From the NCBI GenBank assembly GCA_000697335.1, contig JNEM01014670.1, forward strand, positions 1-13,862: a DNA stretch of 13,862 nt. Reading direction: 5' to 3'. Shown here piece after piece: positions 1 to 9,364 of the stretch (position 1 is the first letter of the stretch; every line of letters begins with the position of its first letter). The DNA comes from Conidiobolus incongruus B7586 (lineage: Eukaryota > Entomophthoromycota > Entomophthoromycetes > Entomophthorales > Conidiobolaceae). The notes under the pieces are model-generated. The model saw nothing but the letters and a program-made list of their open reading frames with translations, searched no databases and was not told the origin of the DNA. The position numbers were made by a program, and so were the translations under genes.

Positions 1-180
1 AATATTTTAATATTAAAAAATATAGTTTTAATTTGAGAAATAATATAAAGATAAAAAATAATAAGAATTAAAAAAAAGAAGAAATATATTTATTAAGTAA
101 TTTAATATAATTTATATAATTAATTTAAATATAAAAATATAAATTAATTATATAATTTATAATTAATTAAATTATAAACA
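1..180 (-). mobile_element. Degraded solo-edge LTR of chromovirus copy E4
   Basis: This stretch aligns base by base with the minus-strand LTRs at 4048-4447 and 9365-9764. It shares the A-rich block near 60-80, the repeated AATTAATTATATAATTTAT motif near 145-165, and the AACA edge at 177-180. It is therefore an LTR of the same Ty3/gypsy family, minus orientation, incomplete and strongly AT-eroded. Its right edge is where the 5' LTR of a minus-strand copy would end, so the body of this copy (E4) should lie to the left of the window. It abuts E3 sequence at 181, so E4 most likely inserted into E3. Its age relative to E1 cannot be decided here. Confidence 0.75.
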
Positions 181-237
181 GATATCTAAAAAAATATTTA
201 ATTAAGAAGTTAAAACTTATTTAAAAGTTAATAAAGG
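181..237 (+). mobile_element. E3 chromovirus fragment, left of the E1 insertion (gag end)
   Basis: This short piece matches E1 at about 3145-3217, just before the zinc-knuckle region of gag, most clearly over GAAGTTAAAACTTATTT. The homology resumes on the other side of E1 at 13243, so 181-237 and 13243-13862 are two parts of one older copy split by E1. It is a fossil, heavily broken and very AT-rich. It begins with GATAT at 181-185, the same five bases duplicated around E2, but no second copy can be checked because E4 leaves the window. Confidence 0.75.
233..237. repeat. Target-site duplication AAAGG of E1, left copy
   Basis: AAAGG lies immediately before the LTR start TGTTAAGAG at 238 and is repeated exactly at 13243-13247 after the 3' LTR. 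Five base pairs is the usual duplication size for Ty3/gypsy integrases. The flanking sequences on the two sides join into continuous E3 sequence when E1 and one copy of AAAGG are removed. Confidence 0.9.
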
Positions 238-634
238 TGTTAAGAGACTAGTTCTCTAAATTCTTATATATACTTTCATATAATTTAATTAACTATAAAT
301 TATATAATTAATTTATACTTATATAGCTAAATTAATTGTATAAATAGCATTAAATTATTTAATAAACTAGGTTCTTTTTTTTCTTCTCAATCTTTACTAT
401 TTTTACTTTTACATTATTTCTAAAATTAAAACTATATTCTATTAATATTATAGGATATTAACACTACCTAATATAAATCTTAATATATTAGTAATTTATC
501 TTAACTTAAAGCTTAATTAAATTTTGTTTATATTTGTACACTACAACTACATTATATTATTATGTTCTATGCATACTATTTTTATATTAAGTTTTCCTTT
601 ACACTATATTAGTTTAACTACCACTACACTTATA
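238..634 (+). repeat. E1 5' LTR (397 bp)
   Basis: It begins TGTTAAGAGACTAG right after the target duplication. It matches the E1 3' LTR at 12846-13242 along its whole length and at exactly the same length, and it matches both E2 LTRs in reverse complement. The outer limits were fixed from the two target duplications in the window (AAAGG and GATAT), not by guessing at terminal dinucleotides. Differences between copies are almost all transitions. Confidence 0.92.
339..347 (+). promoter_or_regulatory. LTR TATA-box candidate TATAAATAG
   Basis: TATAAATAG stands about 100 bp into the LTR. The same nine bases occur at the equivalent place in the other three full LTRs: 12947-12955 (+), 4338-4346 (-) and 9655-9663 (-). 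In DNA where most other sites have drifted this is a good candidate for the core promoter separating U3 from R. It cannot be proven from sequence because the surroundings are also A/T-rich. Confidence 0.55.
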
Positions 635-647
635 TAGTAACAGTAAT
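635..647 (+). other. E1 primer-binding region
   Basis: These are the 13 bases directly after the 5' LTR, matching the equivalent place in E2 (9352-9364, minus) at all but two or three positions. The position is right for the minus-strand primer-binding site. The overall pattern loosely recalls initiator-Met tRNA 3' ends used by other fungal retroelements. It is too degraded to assign a tRNA, and self-priming, known in some chromoviruses, cannot be excluded. About 250 bp of untranslated leader (648-900) follows, in which I see nothing else. Confidence 0.5.
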
Positions 648-950
648 AAAACTATTAAAAACCTATTAGAAATTAATAACTATTTATATTAAACTTAATT
701 ATTACTATTTTAAATTTTATCTATAATTTATTTTATTTAAATTTAACACTCTATATTATAATACTACTAAATAAAGAAATACCCTGAATTATTTTAATAA
801 TGATAGTAACTTAATTACTAAGTAAATCTAAGATTTTAATTTTTAAAAGCTTATTACCCTTTAAGAAACTTATATTAAACAACTTTTGATTGAAAAAAAT
901 ATGTTTTAAAGAGCTTAAATCTAATAAACTAGCTATTTCACTATAATTAA

Positions 951-952
951 TA
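951..952. repeat. TA target-site duplication of the Tc1 element, left copy
   Basis: TA at 951-952 is repeated at 2525-2526. The uninterrupted site is visible in E2 on the minus strand near 9040-9055, where TTAATATATTAAA corresponds to the join of the two E1 flanks with one TA. TA duplication is diagnostic of the Tc1/mariner superfamily. Confidence 0.9.
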
Positions 953-987
953 CATTAACCTGTAAAAGTAAGTTATAAAATCAAAAA
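953..987 (+). repeat. Tc1 left outer terminal inverted repeat
   Basis: Begins CATTAACCTGTAAAAG and pairs with 2490-2524. It contains the motif AAGTTATAAA that recurs in the inner repeat at 1140-1167 (12 of 15 core positions shared), as expected if outer and inner copies are both transposase-binding direct repeats. Confidence 0.88.
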
Positions 988-1139
988 CACCTATATTTTT
1001 ACTAATAACTTAATTAATATTTAATAAAATAAACTTAAATTAAATAATTAAAATCTATTATATTTATTAGTTATATATATCATTAAATAATGATATTTAG
1101 CTATTAATTGGTTAAAATATAAACCCTTAAATTTTACCT

Positions 1140-1167
1140 AAGGTGAGTCATAAATTTGTAGGTTTTT
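1140..1167 (+). repeat. Tc1 left inner repeat (DR)
   Basis: This 28-bp stretch beginning AAGGTGAGTCATAAAT pairs in reverse complement with 2308-2335, with two transition differences. Homology with the other end extends outward to about 1122 and inward to about 1173. It lies 15 bp outside the transposase stop codon. In related elements the inner repeat is a transposase-binding site; that role is inferred here. Confidence 0.85.
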
Positions 1168-1181
1168 GGTGATAAAAAAAA

Positions 1182-2198
1182 TTAAAACCTAGTGTATCTA
1201 CCTTTAGCTTTTCTAACTTCTTTAAGTTTGTAGGGTATAGAATCAACTAACTTCTTACACTAAGAAGGGTTAATCTTGTTCTATGCTTCTTGAACATATT
1301 TCTAAAGTTGATCTAAATTTTTTGTTGGGGGGAAAGCTTTAATAGCTTTTTTTAACTAATCCCAAAAGTGTTCAATTAGATTAAAGTTAGGAGATTGAGG
1401 AGGCTACTTTATAACTGTTATCTTGTTATTTTTAAGCTATTTGGTAGTAGAAGCTATAGTATAGCAAGAGGCATTATCTTACTGGAAAATAACATCAGAT
1501 TTATTTAACCTATACTATTCAATGGTTTTTTTCAATTCATTGTTTAGAATACTTTAGTACATCTCAGTATTAATTCCCCTATTAACTTTATAAAGATACC
1601 CTACACCTAAAGACAACATATATCCCTAAACAATAATTGACCCACCATTATACTTTTGGGTAGAATTAACATGATGGTCACAAAGTAGTTCTGTATCTTT
1701 TCTGAAGCATCTAGCTTTTCTATCAAATCCACTAAGGTATATTTTTGTTTCATCAGACTAAATAACCTTACTCCAATTAGTTTTAGTTTAATATCAATGA
1801 CAACATTTAAACTCCCACCTAGTTTTACAGTAGGATTTCTTTAGTTGGGGGTGTTTTTTCTTAAAGTGTGAGTGGTATCTATGCTAATATAAAGCATGTA
1901 TAATAGTATCAGTGTTAACCAATATTCTTGTATAGTCTTATAGTTCCTGTTGTATTTCTACAGTAGTACCACACTTGCCTGTATTAACCAACCTACAGAT
2001 ATACTTCTCATCATATTCATCTATAATCCTAGCACACTTAAGTTTAGGTTTAAATGTTTCTTTATTGCTATTCTTAACAACCCTAACTATAATAAACTAG
2101 CTAACACTAGTAATTCTAGCAATATCATAAGTTGATTTACCTTCTTTATAAAGTTAATTAATGCACAAGTAGATTTTTTTAGAGAGGGATTTAGGTAT
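1182..2198 (-). pseudogene. Tc1 DD34E transposase pseudogene
   Basis: One continuous minus-strand frame of 338 codons plus stop encodes a Tc1-family transposase, the usual length for the family. The N-terminus reads as a helix-turn-helix (KEGKSTYDIARITSVS). The catalytic triad is recognisable: Asp in SDETKI (codon 1752-1754), Asp in DNASCYT (1476-1478) and Glu in NLIEHFW (1371-1373), with 34 residues between the last two. The C-terminal block VDSIPYKLKEVRKAKGRYT is typical. There is no frameshift, but I count 17 internal stops, and the start codon position reads ATA (2196-2198). Many stops fall where the family has Gln or Trp, for example just before DNASCY and before PPQSP. The second Asp of the usual PDLN motif reads Asn. 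All fit C-to-T/G-to-A damage. An active copy would cut and paste the element in the nucleus; this one cannot. Confidence 0.93.
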
Positions 2199-2307
2199 AA
2201 TGATACTAATAAAAAAAATTTAGTATATCTGTAAAATATTATATAAAATAATAGCAAAGAGAGAAAAAAGATATGGTTATATATTGTTAAATATATCCCC
2301 TTATCTC

Positions 2308-2335
2308 AAAAACCTGCAAATTTATAACTCACCTT
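2308..2335 (-). repeat. Tc1 right inner repeat (DR)
   Basis: Reverse complement of the left inner repeat at 1140-1167 with two transition differences. It lies about 110 bp upstream of the transposase start, so the stretch 2199-2307 between them is the likely promoter and leader of the transposase gene. I see no clear promoter motif there. Confidence 0.85.
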
Positions 2336-2489
2336 GGTTAAAAATTAAAGGTTAATATTTTTGCTAATAGTTTACTAAATATATCTAAATATATTTATCT
2401 ATTATTAAATAATATACCTTAATTATATATTATAGTTTCAAGTAATCTAATATATACAATTGTTTTAGTTATTAATTAAAATATATATA

Positions 2490-2524
2490 TTTTTGATTTT
2501 ATAACTTACTTTTGTAGGTTAGTG
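2490..2524 (-). repeat. Tc1 right outer terminal inverted repeat
   Basis: Pairs with 953-987 with three mismatches, all transitions. It ends GGTTAGTG and is followed by the TA duplication at 2525-2526. Confidence 0.88.
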
Positions 2525-3290
2525 TATATTAAACTACCTTTTTAATATCTTTAAAAATAAATTAACTACTTATGATAGTTTTAAAAACCTCTACAAGCTT
2601 GAAAACTATCTTAAAAATATAAAGAATTACCTTAATTTAATCTTAGATGAAAATCCAAAGAATATCTTTAAATTAGCTACTTTTTTTAGAAAAATCTATT
2701 TATACTTGGTAATTAACTTATTACAAGCTTAATCCTAAAAAATCTTCAAGAGGATAACTTACTACAAAGATATAAACTTTTAAACAATTGGAAAAAACCC
2801 TTAAAGAAAGGTATTACCTAAAAAATCAAGTTTAATTAACAAGAGATAAGCTTTCTTAACTTAAATAAAAAACTTCTACAAGATAATTAATTGAGAAATT
2901 TAATGAGATATGTTTAAATATATTAAATATCACTGAAGAAAAACAAATCTACAAACTATTATAATATCTTAATTTTTAAGTGAAGCTTTAATTAGTTAAT
3001 AGTGAATACTTTGATAATATATCTTTTTTTAACATTTGTGATACAATAATTATAATTGATAATATTTTTTATTCTATAACTAAATCTTCCCACCTTAAAA
3101 ATTAATCTTTTAAACTTTACTTTAACCTACTTAAGTTTCAAATGATAAATATTTCTACTCTAAAGTTTTATAAGAAAACCTTTAATAAAGAAGTTAAAAC
3201 TTATTTAAGAGTAAACAAAAGTTGTTATTACTGTTAAAAGACTTAAGTTAATTATAGAGTTAATAAATACCTTTTAAAAAAGCAATATCT

Positions 3291-4042
3291 ATTTAATTTT
3301 TAATAATCCTAACTTACCAACCATAAATCAAACTTGAATAATATTAATATAACCTTAGAATCACCCCTTTTACAATTAGTTAGTAAATTCTAATCTAATC
3401 CACAAAAACTCTAATAAACTACTGATTCCACAAATTAAACTATATATACTAGAGAAATCCAACTAATTAAACTATTAGAAACTAAAAATATATTAGTAAC
3501 TAATTTACCTTATAATTCTTTACCTTTAATTATCACCTTATTGTTTATGTTAATTAATTTTTTTATAAACATACTTGTTAGTGTTTTAATTAATTTTAGT
3601 TGTTTTAATTATATTATCTCTTTTTTTATTGTTGTAAAGCTATCTTTACCTACCTAAAAAAGTAACTTGATAATTAAATATGTTAACAACTTAATAAAAC
3701 AAGCATCTAATACTATATTTAAATATTTATTATTACCCCCTAACTATTCTCAATATATTAAATTCCTAGTTAGTAACATTAGTTATAATTTTATACTAGG
3801 TTAAAATTAGTTTGAATATCATAGTTTTATATCTATAAATATTACCCTAGAAGGTTAAAAATTTATTTTTTTTATATTCCAAAAAAAATTAATAGAATTA
3901 ATTTTAAAAAACCTATATTATTTTATTATAAAACTATTAAATATTATACCTAACACTAACTTTACAATTATAGCAAATAATTTAATTATTATAAGTAAAA
4001 ACCAATGTAAAAAACTAATTAAAAACTTTAATAATTTATAAA
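3291..4042 (+). pseudogene. E1 protease region remnant
   Basis: This region follows the gag zinc knuckle. Around 3580-3610 is a hydrophobic stretch at the place of the retropepsin active site, and at about 3790-3810 the reading YNFILG corresponds to the conserved C-terminal block of gypsy aspartic proteases. The protein would cleave the Gag-Pol polyprotein in the particle. It is broken many times. The sequence stops at the GATAT duplication where E2 inserted and resumes at 9770. The same region is seen in E2 at about 7529-8282 (minus) and in E3 at the right edge. Confidence 0.65.
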
Positions 4043-4047
4043 GATAT
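4043..4047. repeat. Target-site duplication GATAT of E2, left copy
   Basis: GATAT precedes the E2 3' LTR and recurs at 9765-9769 after the E2 5' LTR. The undisturbed site AAAGATATATATTTG is present once in E2 itself near 7520-7535 (minus), which confirms a clean insertion with 5-bp duplication. Confidence 0.92.
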
Positions 4048-4447
4048 TATAAGTGTAGTGGTAGTTAAACTAATATAGTACAGAGGAAAACTTAATATAA
4101 AAATAGTGTGGTGTAGAATGTAGTAATATAATGTAGCTATAGTGTGTAAGTATAAACAAAGTTTAATTAAGCTTTAAACTAAGATGAGTTATTAATATAT
4201 TAAGATTTATATTAGGTAGTGTTAATATCCTATAATATTAATAGAATATAGTCTCAATTTTAAAAATAGTGTAAAAGTAAAAAATAGTAAGAATTAAAAG
4301 GAAAAAAGAAAAACCTAGTTTATTAGATAATTTAATACTATTTATATAATTAATTTAATTATATAAGTATCAATTAATTATATAATTTATAGTTAATTAG
4401 ATTATATGAAAGTGTATATAAGAATTTAAAGAATTAGTCTTTTAACA
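4048..4447 (-). repeat. E2 3' LTR (400 bp)
   Basis: Minus-strand LTR starting TGTTAAAAGACTA at 4447 and ending beside the GATAT duplication. It matches the 5' LTR at 9365-9764 and the E1 LTRs. It carries the TATAAATAG motif at 4338-4346 (minus). Confidence 0.92.
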
Positions 4448-4454
4448 CTCCCTT
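4448..4454 (-). other. E2 polypurine tract AAGGGAG
   Basis: A purine run read on the minus strand, immediately upstream of the 3' LTR, at the same place as AGGGGAG in E1 (12839-12845). Polypurine tracts prime plus-strand DNA synthesis in LTR retrotransposons. The position against the LTR fixes both the strand of E2 and which LTR is the 3' one. Confidence 0.8.
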
Positions 4455-4492
4455 AGTAAATTTCTTAAAAGAGACACACTCTTTAATTTTTA

Positions 4493-4652
4493 TAAATAGG
4501 TATAATAAGCTAAAGTATTCTTAATATTTTGTAGAGGTTTTTATATAACTTCTTTAATAAGATAACCCATCTATTTAATATAAAAATAAAGCTTATTCCT
4601 AATAGATTTAAATTTAATTATATAATCAACATAGTATTTTTCTTCTCTATCT
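4493..4652 (-). pseudogene. E2 integrase C-terminal chromodomain remnant
   Basis: This mirrors the E1 chromodomain at 12641-12800 over its whole length. The block lies at the very end of the pol region, just before the polypurine tract, as in chromoviruses. Chromodomains of this type bind histone H3 methylated at Lys9 and steer integration into heterochromatin; that is family knowledge. It is a degraded fossil copy. Confidence 0.72.
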
Positions 4653-5049
4653 TAATTAATAATTAAATCTAGTTTTAGGGTTTTTAATCAATTAAGAAAA
4701 ATGTTAAAATCTTCAAAGTATAGTTTAATTTTGGATATATAAAAGGTAAAGTTAATCTTCAAAGTTAGAGGTAATTCTAAGGTAATATTTTTAAAATTTG
4801 AATCAATAGATTAAATTTTATAGGGACTATAATATAATAGTAAATATTTGGGATTTAAGCTAGATTTAAATAGGGTAAGTTTAAAGGTAGATTGTTCTAA
4901 GTATACAAACATACTAGTTTTATATTTAAAAGGGTTTCTAAATAACTTTAAGTATTATTATTCTATAATCCTTTAATTTTCTTCTAAGTTAAATTTAACA
5001 AAAGAATTAATATATTTGATATTAGATTAAAATTCAACAATATCCAAAA

Positions 5050-5800
5050 GTAAGTTGATTTAAAGTTTTAGAGTAATTATTAAGTTAGGATATTTATTAT
5101 AATTGATGAAATAAAAGCTAAAACCTGTTAATCTATTAATAAAGGTGTTGAATAAATATTAGAGTTGGTAGATATAAACATCCTAATTTAACTAATTAGT
5201 GTTAATATAGGCTCTAATTATTTACTTTAAGGTTTTAATAATTCTTTTAATAAGTTTATTAGTTTAGTGATGATTAATAGTAAACATAGCTATGTTAATC
5301 TTAAAGGAAAAAAATAATAACTTTTAAAATCAGGAGTTGAATTGTGTGTTTCTATCAAATATAATAGTTTGTGGAATTTTATAATAGGTAAAGATATTAG
5401 AGAATAACAATTGTGTAACATTTTTAGTTATAAAAGTTTTAAAACAAAGAATAAAATAAACATATTTGGAAAATAAATCAATTGTAATTAGTAAGTTATT
5501 ATAACTATTTATTGATTTAGAGATTTCTATAAAATCAAGCTGGATTTATTGTTAAGTTTTATTAGGGACTTATAAGGGAATAAGTTTACTATATTTTAAT
5601 TGAGTATTATATTTAGTTTTTTAGCATATATCACAAGTATTAGTGTATTTCTAAACTAATTTAATTAGGGAAAGTTAGTAATATTTTGTTTTAATTCTCT
5701 CAGTAGTTTTTAACTAGTTTTGATGTTCTCTAACAAATAAGTTATAGTATTCATTAAATATTATTTGTTAAATCTTGGGAATATTAGGAATATATAAACA
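5050..5800 (-). pseudogene. E2 integrase remnant
   Basis: Minus-strand counterpart of the E1 integrase (11490-12240). It holds a zinc-binding region followed by a catalytic-core region with stretches resembling IIIDLFSKY. Integrase would join the cDNA to host DNA, leaving the 5-bp duplications seen here. It is broken many times. The stretch between it and the chromodomain (about 4655-5050) is the integrase C-terminal linker, in which I see no separate domain. Limits are approximate. Confidence 0.7.
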
Positions 5801-6099
5801 ATTATTATAATATAGTAAGTTATTAATAATTTTAAATCTTTTAACATATTTTAATTGGTTTTCTAATAGTTTAAAGAGTACTTCTTTAACTAAAATAAAG
5901 AAATTATTATTTAGTAGTGTTTCTTAAAGTAGTTTAATAAATTCTTTATTTCCTTTATTAATAATTATTAAGTTAATATTTGCTAGATTTTTGCAATTAG
6001 AATAAAAAAGTAGGTATGTAAGATTTTTTAACAAAGTATTTATAACATGGTTTTATTAACCTAAGAGATATTAAATAAAGAAAAGGTAAGCTTAGATAG

Positions 6100-7370
6100 T
6101 TTTAATCTATCTAATTTATTTTCTTAATAAATGCTTCTGAGTATTTAAGTAGATAAGTGATTTATAATCTATAAGTGTTAAAAAAAAGTTGTAGGATAGG
6201 AAATGTAAGTGATTTTAGATTATTTCTACTAAAGCAAAGAGTTTTTATTTATAGACTAGGTATTTCAATTCAGCTGGTTTTATTTTTCTTAACCAGAATG
6301 TTATTAGTTTTAAAATAACATTTGTAAAGTTAAACTCAACTTATTCTCTTTTATTTATTATTTTATCCTTTAGTTATATGGTAAAATATAAATTAAATTC
6401 AAACTAAGTTAATTATCTACTAATTACAAAAAAACTAAAGTTAGTAAAAATAATGGTAAGTAGTTTTAGATTAAAGATAGATAAAGTAAAAGCATTGGTA
6501 ATATAGAAAATTAAAGCATTTATGTAGAAAGTGTATAGTGGGGTTTATTTGAAAAGAGAGTCTTTTTTTAAAAGATTAGTAAAAAAAACAACAAATTCAA
6601 CAAAAAAATCAATGAAATCTTTAAAGTAATTTAATAATCTAAGTATAAACATAAGTTAATCTTTGTTTATAAGTATAGTAAAAGCTTTAACACCATTGAG
6701 TTTAGTTGGATCAATATTAATTCTTTAAGAGGAAACAATATAACTATAAAAAAAGATAGAAGAGGCACTAAAGATGTATTTTGATAGTTTTAAAGGTAAT
6801 TTATATTCTTAAATAATTTATAAAACTTAATTAACATGTTAAATATATTCTTCTTTAGTTTTTAAATAGATTAAGATATTATTAAAGAAGGTGATAATAA
6901 AGTTATTAAAGATAAGGTTAAAAAGGGAATTGATAAATTAAGTAAAAGTTACAAGAGTATTACACAATCTAAAGTTTATAATAGTAAATTTATAATAACT
7001 TAAAAGAATATTAAAAACAATTAAAGGGATAGAATTTTCTTTAACTCTAATGTTGTAATATCTATTCCTAACATTTAATTTGGTAAATATAGTTGATTTA
7101 AGTAGATTATCCTTAATATCATATAGGTTTAGTAATAGGGTTTTATCCTTAATAGTTTTAGAGTTTAAGACTTAGTTATTAATATATAATCTTTAACCAC
7201 CATTAGCCTTTTGTACAAAAAAGATTAGAGATTTTTATAATAAAAAAGAAGGTTTAATATACCCATTTTCAAATAGTTTTTAGATTTCTTCTTTTAAGGT
7301 TTAGTATTATTTAAGAGATAAATGGTAAGTAGGTTTTAAGTATAGTTGTATATTAGGGATTAGTTTAATT
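6100..7370 (-). pseudogene. E2 reverse transcriptase and RNase H remnant
   Basis: Minus-strand counterpart of E1 9920-11190. The RT part lies at about 6700-7370, with the region of the catalytic YLDD-type box near 6870-6900, and RNase H follows at about 6100-6690. RT copies the element RNA into cDNA and RNase H removes the RNA strand, inside the virus-like particle. The region upstream of integrase, with RT first, fixes the Ty3/gypsy order. The copy is broken many times; limits are approximate. Confidence 0.72.
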
Positions 7371-7528
7371 TTGTATTTAATATTATATTTAGGTGGTAAT
7401 ATATTCACAAGTTTAAAAACATTAGCAAATTAACTTATTATATTGTATAAGAAGTGGTTATTAGATATAACTTCATTAAAATCAATAGATAAAGTGCTAA
7501 TAGATAAATAATAAACAAATATATATCT

Positions 7529-8282
7529 TTATAGATTATTTAGGTTTTTGATTAGCTTTTTACATTGATTTTTACTTATAATGATAAAATTATTTGCTAC
7601 AATTATAGAGTTAGTGTTAGGTAAAGTATTTAATAATTTTATAATAGGGTAATATAGATTTTTTAAGATTAATTCCATTAATTTTTTTTGGAAAGTGAAA
7701 AAAATAAATTTGTGACCTTTTAGAGTAATATTCATAGATATAAAACTGTGATATTTAAACTAATTTTAACCTAGTATAAAATTATAACCAATGTTGTTAA
7801 CTAGAAATTTAATATATTAGGAGTAGTTAAGGGGTAATGATAAGTATTTAAATATAATACCAGATGCTTGTTCTATTAAGTTGTTAGTATATTTAATTAT
7901 CAAGTTATTTTTTTAAGTAGGTAAAGATAGTTTTACAATAATAAAAGAGGAAATAATATAACTAGAATAACTAAAGTTAATTAAAACACTAATAGGTGTA
8001 TCTATAAAAAAACTAGTTAATACAAACAATAGGGTAATAGTTAAAGGTAAAGAATCACAAGGTAAATTAGTTATTAGAATATTTCTAGTTTCTAATGGTT
8101 TAATTAGTTAGATTTCTCTAGTATATATAGTTTAATTTGTAGAATCATTGGTTTATTAGAACTTTTGTGGATTAAATTAGAATCTACTAACTAATTGTGA
8201 AAGGGGTGATTTTAAAGTTATATTAATATTATTCAAGTTTGATTTATGGTTAAAAGATTAAGATTGTTGAGAATTAAATTGG
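7529..8282 (-). pseudogene. E2 protease region remnant
   Basis: Minus-strand counterpart of E1 3291-4042, between the gag zinc knuckle and RT. The YNFILG block of gypsy aspartic proteases is readable near 7770-7790. Downstream a 68-codon stretch (7529-7735) happens to lack stops. It covers the end of the protease and the linker to RT, not a separate gene. The GATAT site where E2 entered E1 lies at the downstream end of this segment. Heavily broken overall. Confidence 0.65.
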
Positions 8283-9097
8283 TGTTGTTTTTTAAAAGGA
8301 CATTTATTAGCTCTATAGTTGATTTAAGTCTTTTGGTAGTAATAACAACCTTTGTTTACTTTTAAGTAAGCTTTAGTTTCTTCACTAAAGGTTTTCTTAT
8401 AAAGCTTTACAGTAGAAATATCTATCATTTAAAACTTAGGTAGGTTAAAGAAAAGTTTAAAAAATTAATTTTTAGGGTGGGAAAATTTAGTTATAAAATA
8501 AAAGATATTATTGATTATAATTACTACATCACAAATGTCAGAAAAAAACATATTATTAAAGTGTTCCCTACTAACTAACTAAAGCTTCACTTGAAGGTTA
8601 AAACATTATAATAGTTTGTGGATTTGTTTTTCTTCAGTGATATTTAATATATTTAAGTATATCTCATTAAATTTCTCAATCAATTGTTTTGTAAAAGTTT
8701 TTTATTTAAGCTGGGAAAGCTTTTCTCTTGTTAATCAAACTTAATCTTTTAGGTAATACCTCTCTTTAAAAGCTTTTTCCAATTGTTTAAAAGTTTATAT
8801 CTTTATAGTAAGTTATCCTCCTGAAGATTTTTTAGGATTAAGTTTATAATAAGTTAACTACCAAGTATAAACAGATTTTTCTAAAAAAGAAATGGCTAAT
8901 TTAAGGATATTCTTTAGATTTTCTTCTGGGATTAAATTAAGGTAATTCTTTATATTTTTAAAGTAGTTTTCAAGTTTATAAAGGTTTTTAAAACTATCAT
9001 AAGTAGTTAATTTGTCTTTAAAAATACTAAAGAGGTGATTTAATATATTAACTATAGTGAAGTAGCTGGTTTATTAGATTTAAACTCTTTGAGACAT
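8283..9097 (-). pseudogene. E2 gag remnant with zinc-knuckle region
   Basis: This gag region starts at the ATG at 9095-9097 (reading MSQRV), about 270 bp after the 5' LTR. A long Leu/Lys/Asn-rich helical stretch follows (for example YDSFKNLYKLENYFKN near 8970-9010), typical of the retrotransposon gag domain. The Cys-rich patch GCYYY and NKCPF near 8290-8350 marks the CCHC knuckle position. No Tc1 is present here, so this copy shows the empty site for the insertion at 951-2526 in E1. It is broken, though less densely in its middle than other parts. Confidence 0.75.
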
Positions 9098-9351
9098 GTT
9101 TTTTTCAATCAAAAGTTGTTTAATATAAGTTTCTTAGAGGGTAATAAACTTTTAAAAACTAAAGTTTTAGATTCACTTAGTAATTAAACTATTATCATCA
9201 TTAAAATAATATAAAGGTATCTCTTTTTTTGGTAGTATTATAGTATATAGTGTTAAATTTGAATGAAATAAATTATAGATAAAATTTAAAATAGCAATAA
9301 TTATGTTTAATACAGATAGTTATTAATTTCTAGTAGGTTTTTAATAGTTTT

Positions 9352-9364
9352 GTTACTGCTACTA
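9352..9364 (-). other. E2 primer-binding region
   Basis: The 13 bases that follow the 5' LTR on the minus strand read TAGTAGCAGTAAC. They are the counterpart of 635-647 in E1 and less eroded. The position is that of the primer-binding site; the tRNA is not assigned. Confidence 0.5.

Larger units (their letters stand above)
953..2524 (-). mobile_element. Tc1/mariner DNA transposon (1572 bp) with IR/DR ends
   Basis: This is a complete-looking Tc1-type element inserted in the gag region of E1, flanked by a TA duplication. Its outermost 35 bp (953-987 and 2490-2524) are inverted repeats with three mismatches, all transitions. A second inverted pair, 28 bp with two mismatches, lies inward at 1140-1167 and 2308-2335. 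The sequence between outer and inner repeats is also alignable, so each inverted repeat is about 215 bp long. This two-repeat arrangement and the 1.6-kb size match the IR/DR class of Tc1 elements (Sleeping Beauty is the known model). The transposase gene is on the minus strand and is inactive. G+C is visibly higher than in the surrounding retrotransposons, which suggests a later arrival or fewer rounds of RIP. Confidence 0.93.
901..3290 (+). pseudogene. E1 gag remnant, split by the Tc1 insertion
   Basis: The E1 gag-like region starts at the ATG at 901 and runs to the zinc-knuckle area, interrupted at 951 by the Tc1 transposon and resuming at 2527. The resumed part reads like a retrotransposon gag domain: a short helical, Lys/Asn/Leu-rich stretch around DSFKNLYKLEN, visible best in E2. 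Near 3220-3280 is a Cys-rich patch beginning CYYC that corresponds to a nucleic-acid-binding CCHC knuckle. Gag would form the virus-like particle and package the RNA. The region is broken many times and is a fossil. The gag/protease boundary is approximate. Confidence 0.7.

Noticed and set aside
100-180. Short AT-only palindromes such as AATTAATTATATAATT as regulatory hairpins or an origin
   Set aside because: They recur in each LTR copy and are expected by chance in DNA this AT-rich; the ones here are explained as LTR sequence.
1950-2135. A 61-codon open stretch on the plus strand
   Set aside because: It lies entirely antisense to the Tc1 transposase pseudogene, shows no recognisable domain, and is an accident of the complementary frame.
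1122-2353. A second, smaller transposon nested in the Tc1 element, suggested by the inner inverted pair at 1140-1167 and 2308-2335
   Set aside because: The sequences between outer and inner repeats are themselves alignable inverted repeats, the inner and outer repeats share a core, no TA duplication flanks the inner pair, and the total 1.57 kb is normal for one IR/DR Tc1 element.
7529-7735. A 68-codon open stretch on the minus strand as a separate small gene
   Set aside because: It coincides with the protease end and linker of E2 and matches the same region of E1, so it is part of the fossil retrotransposon that happens to lack stops.
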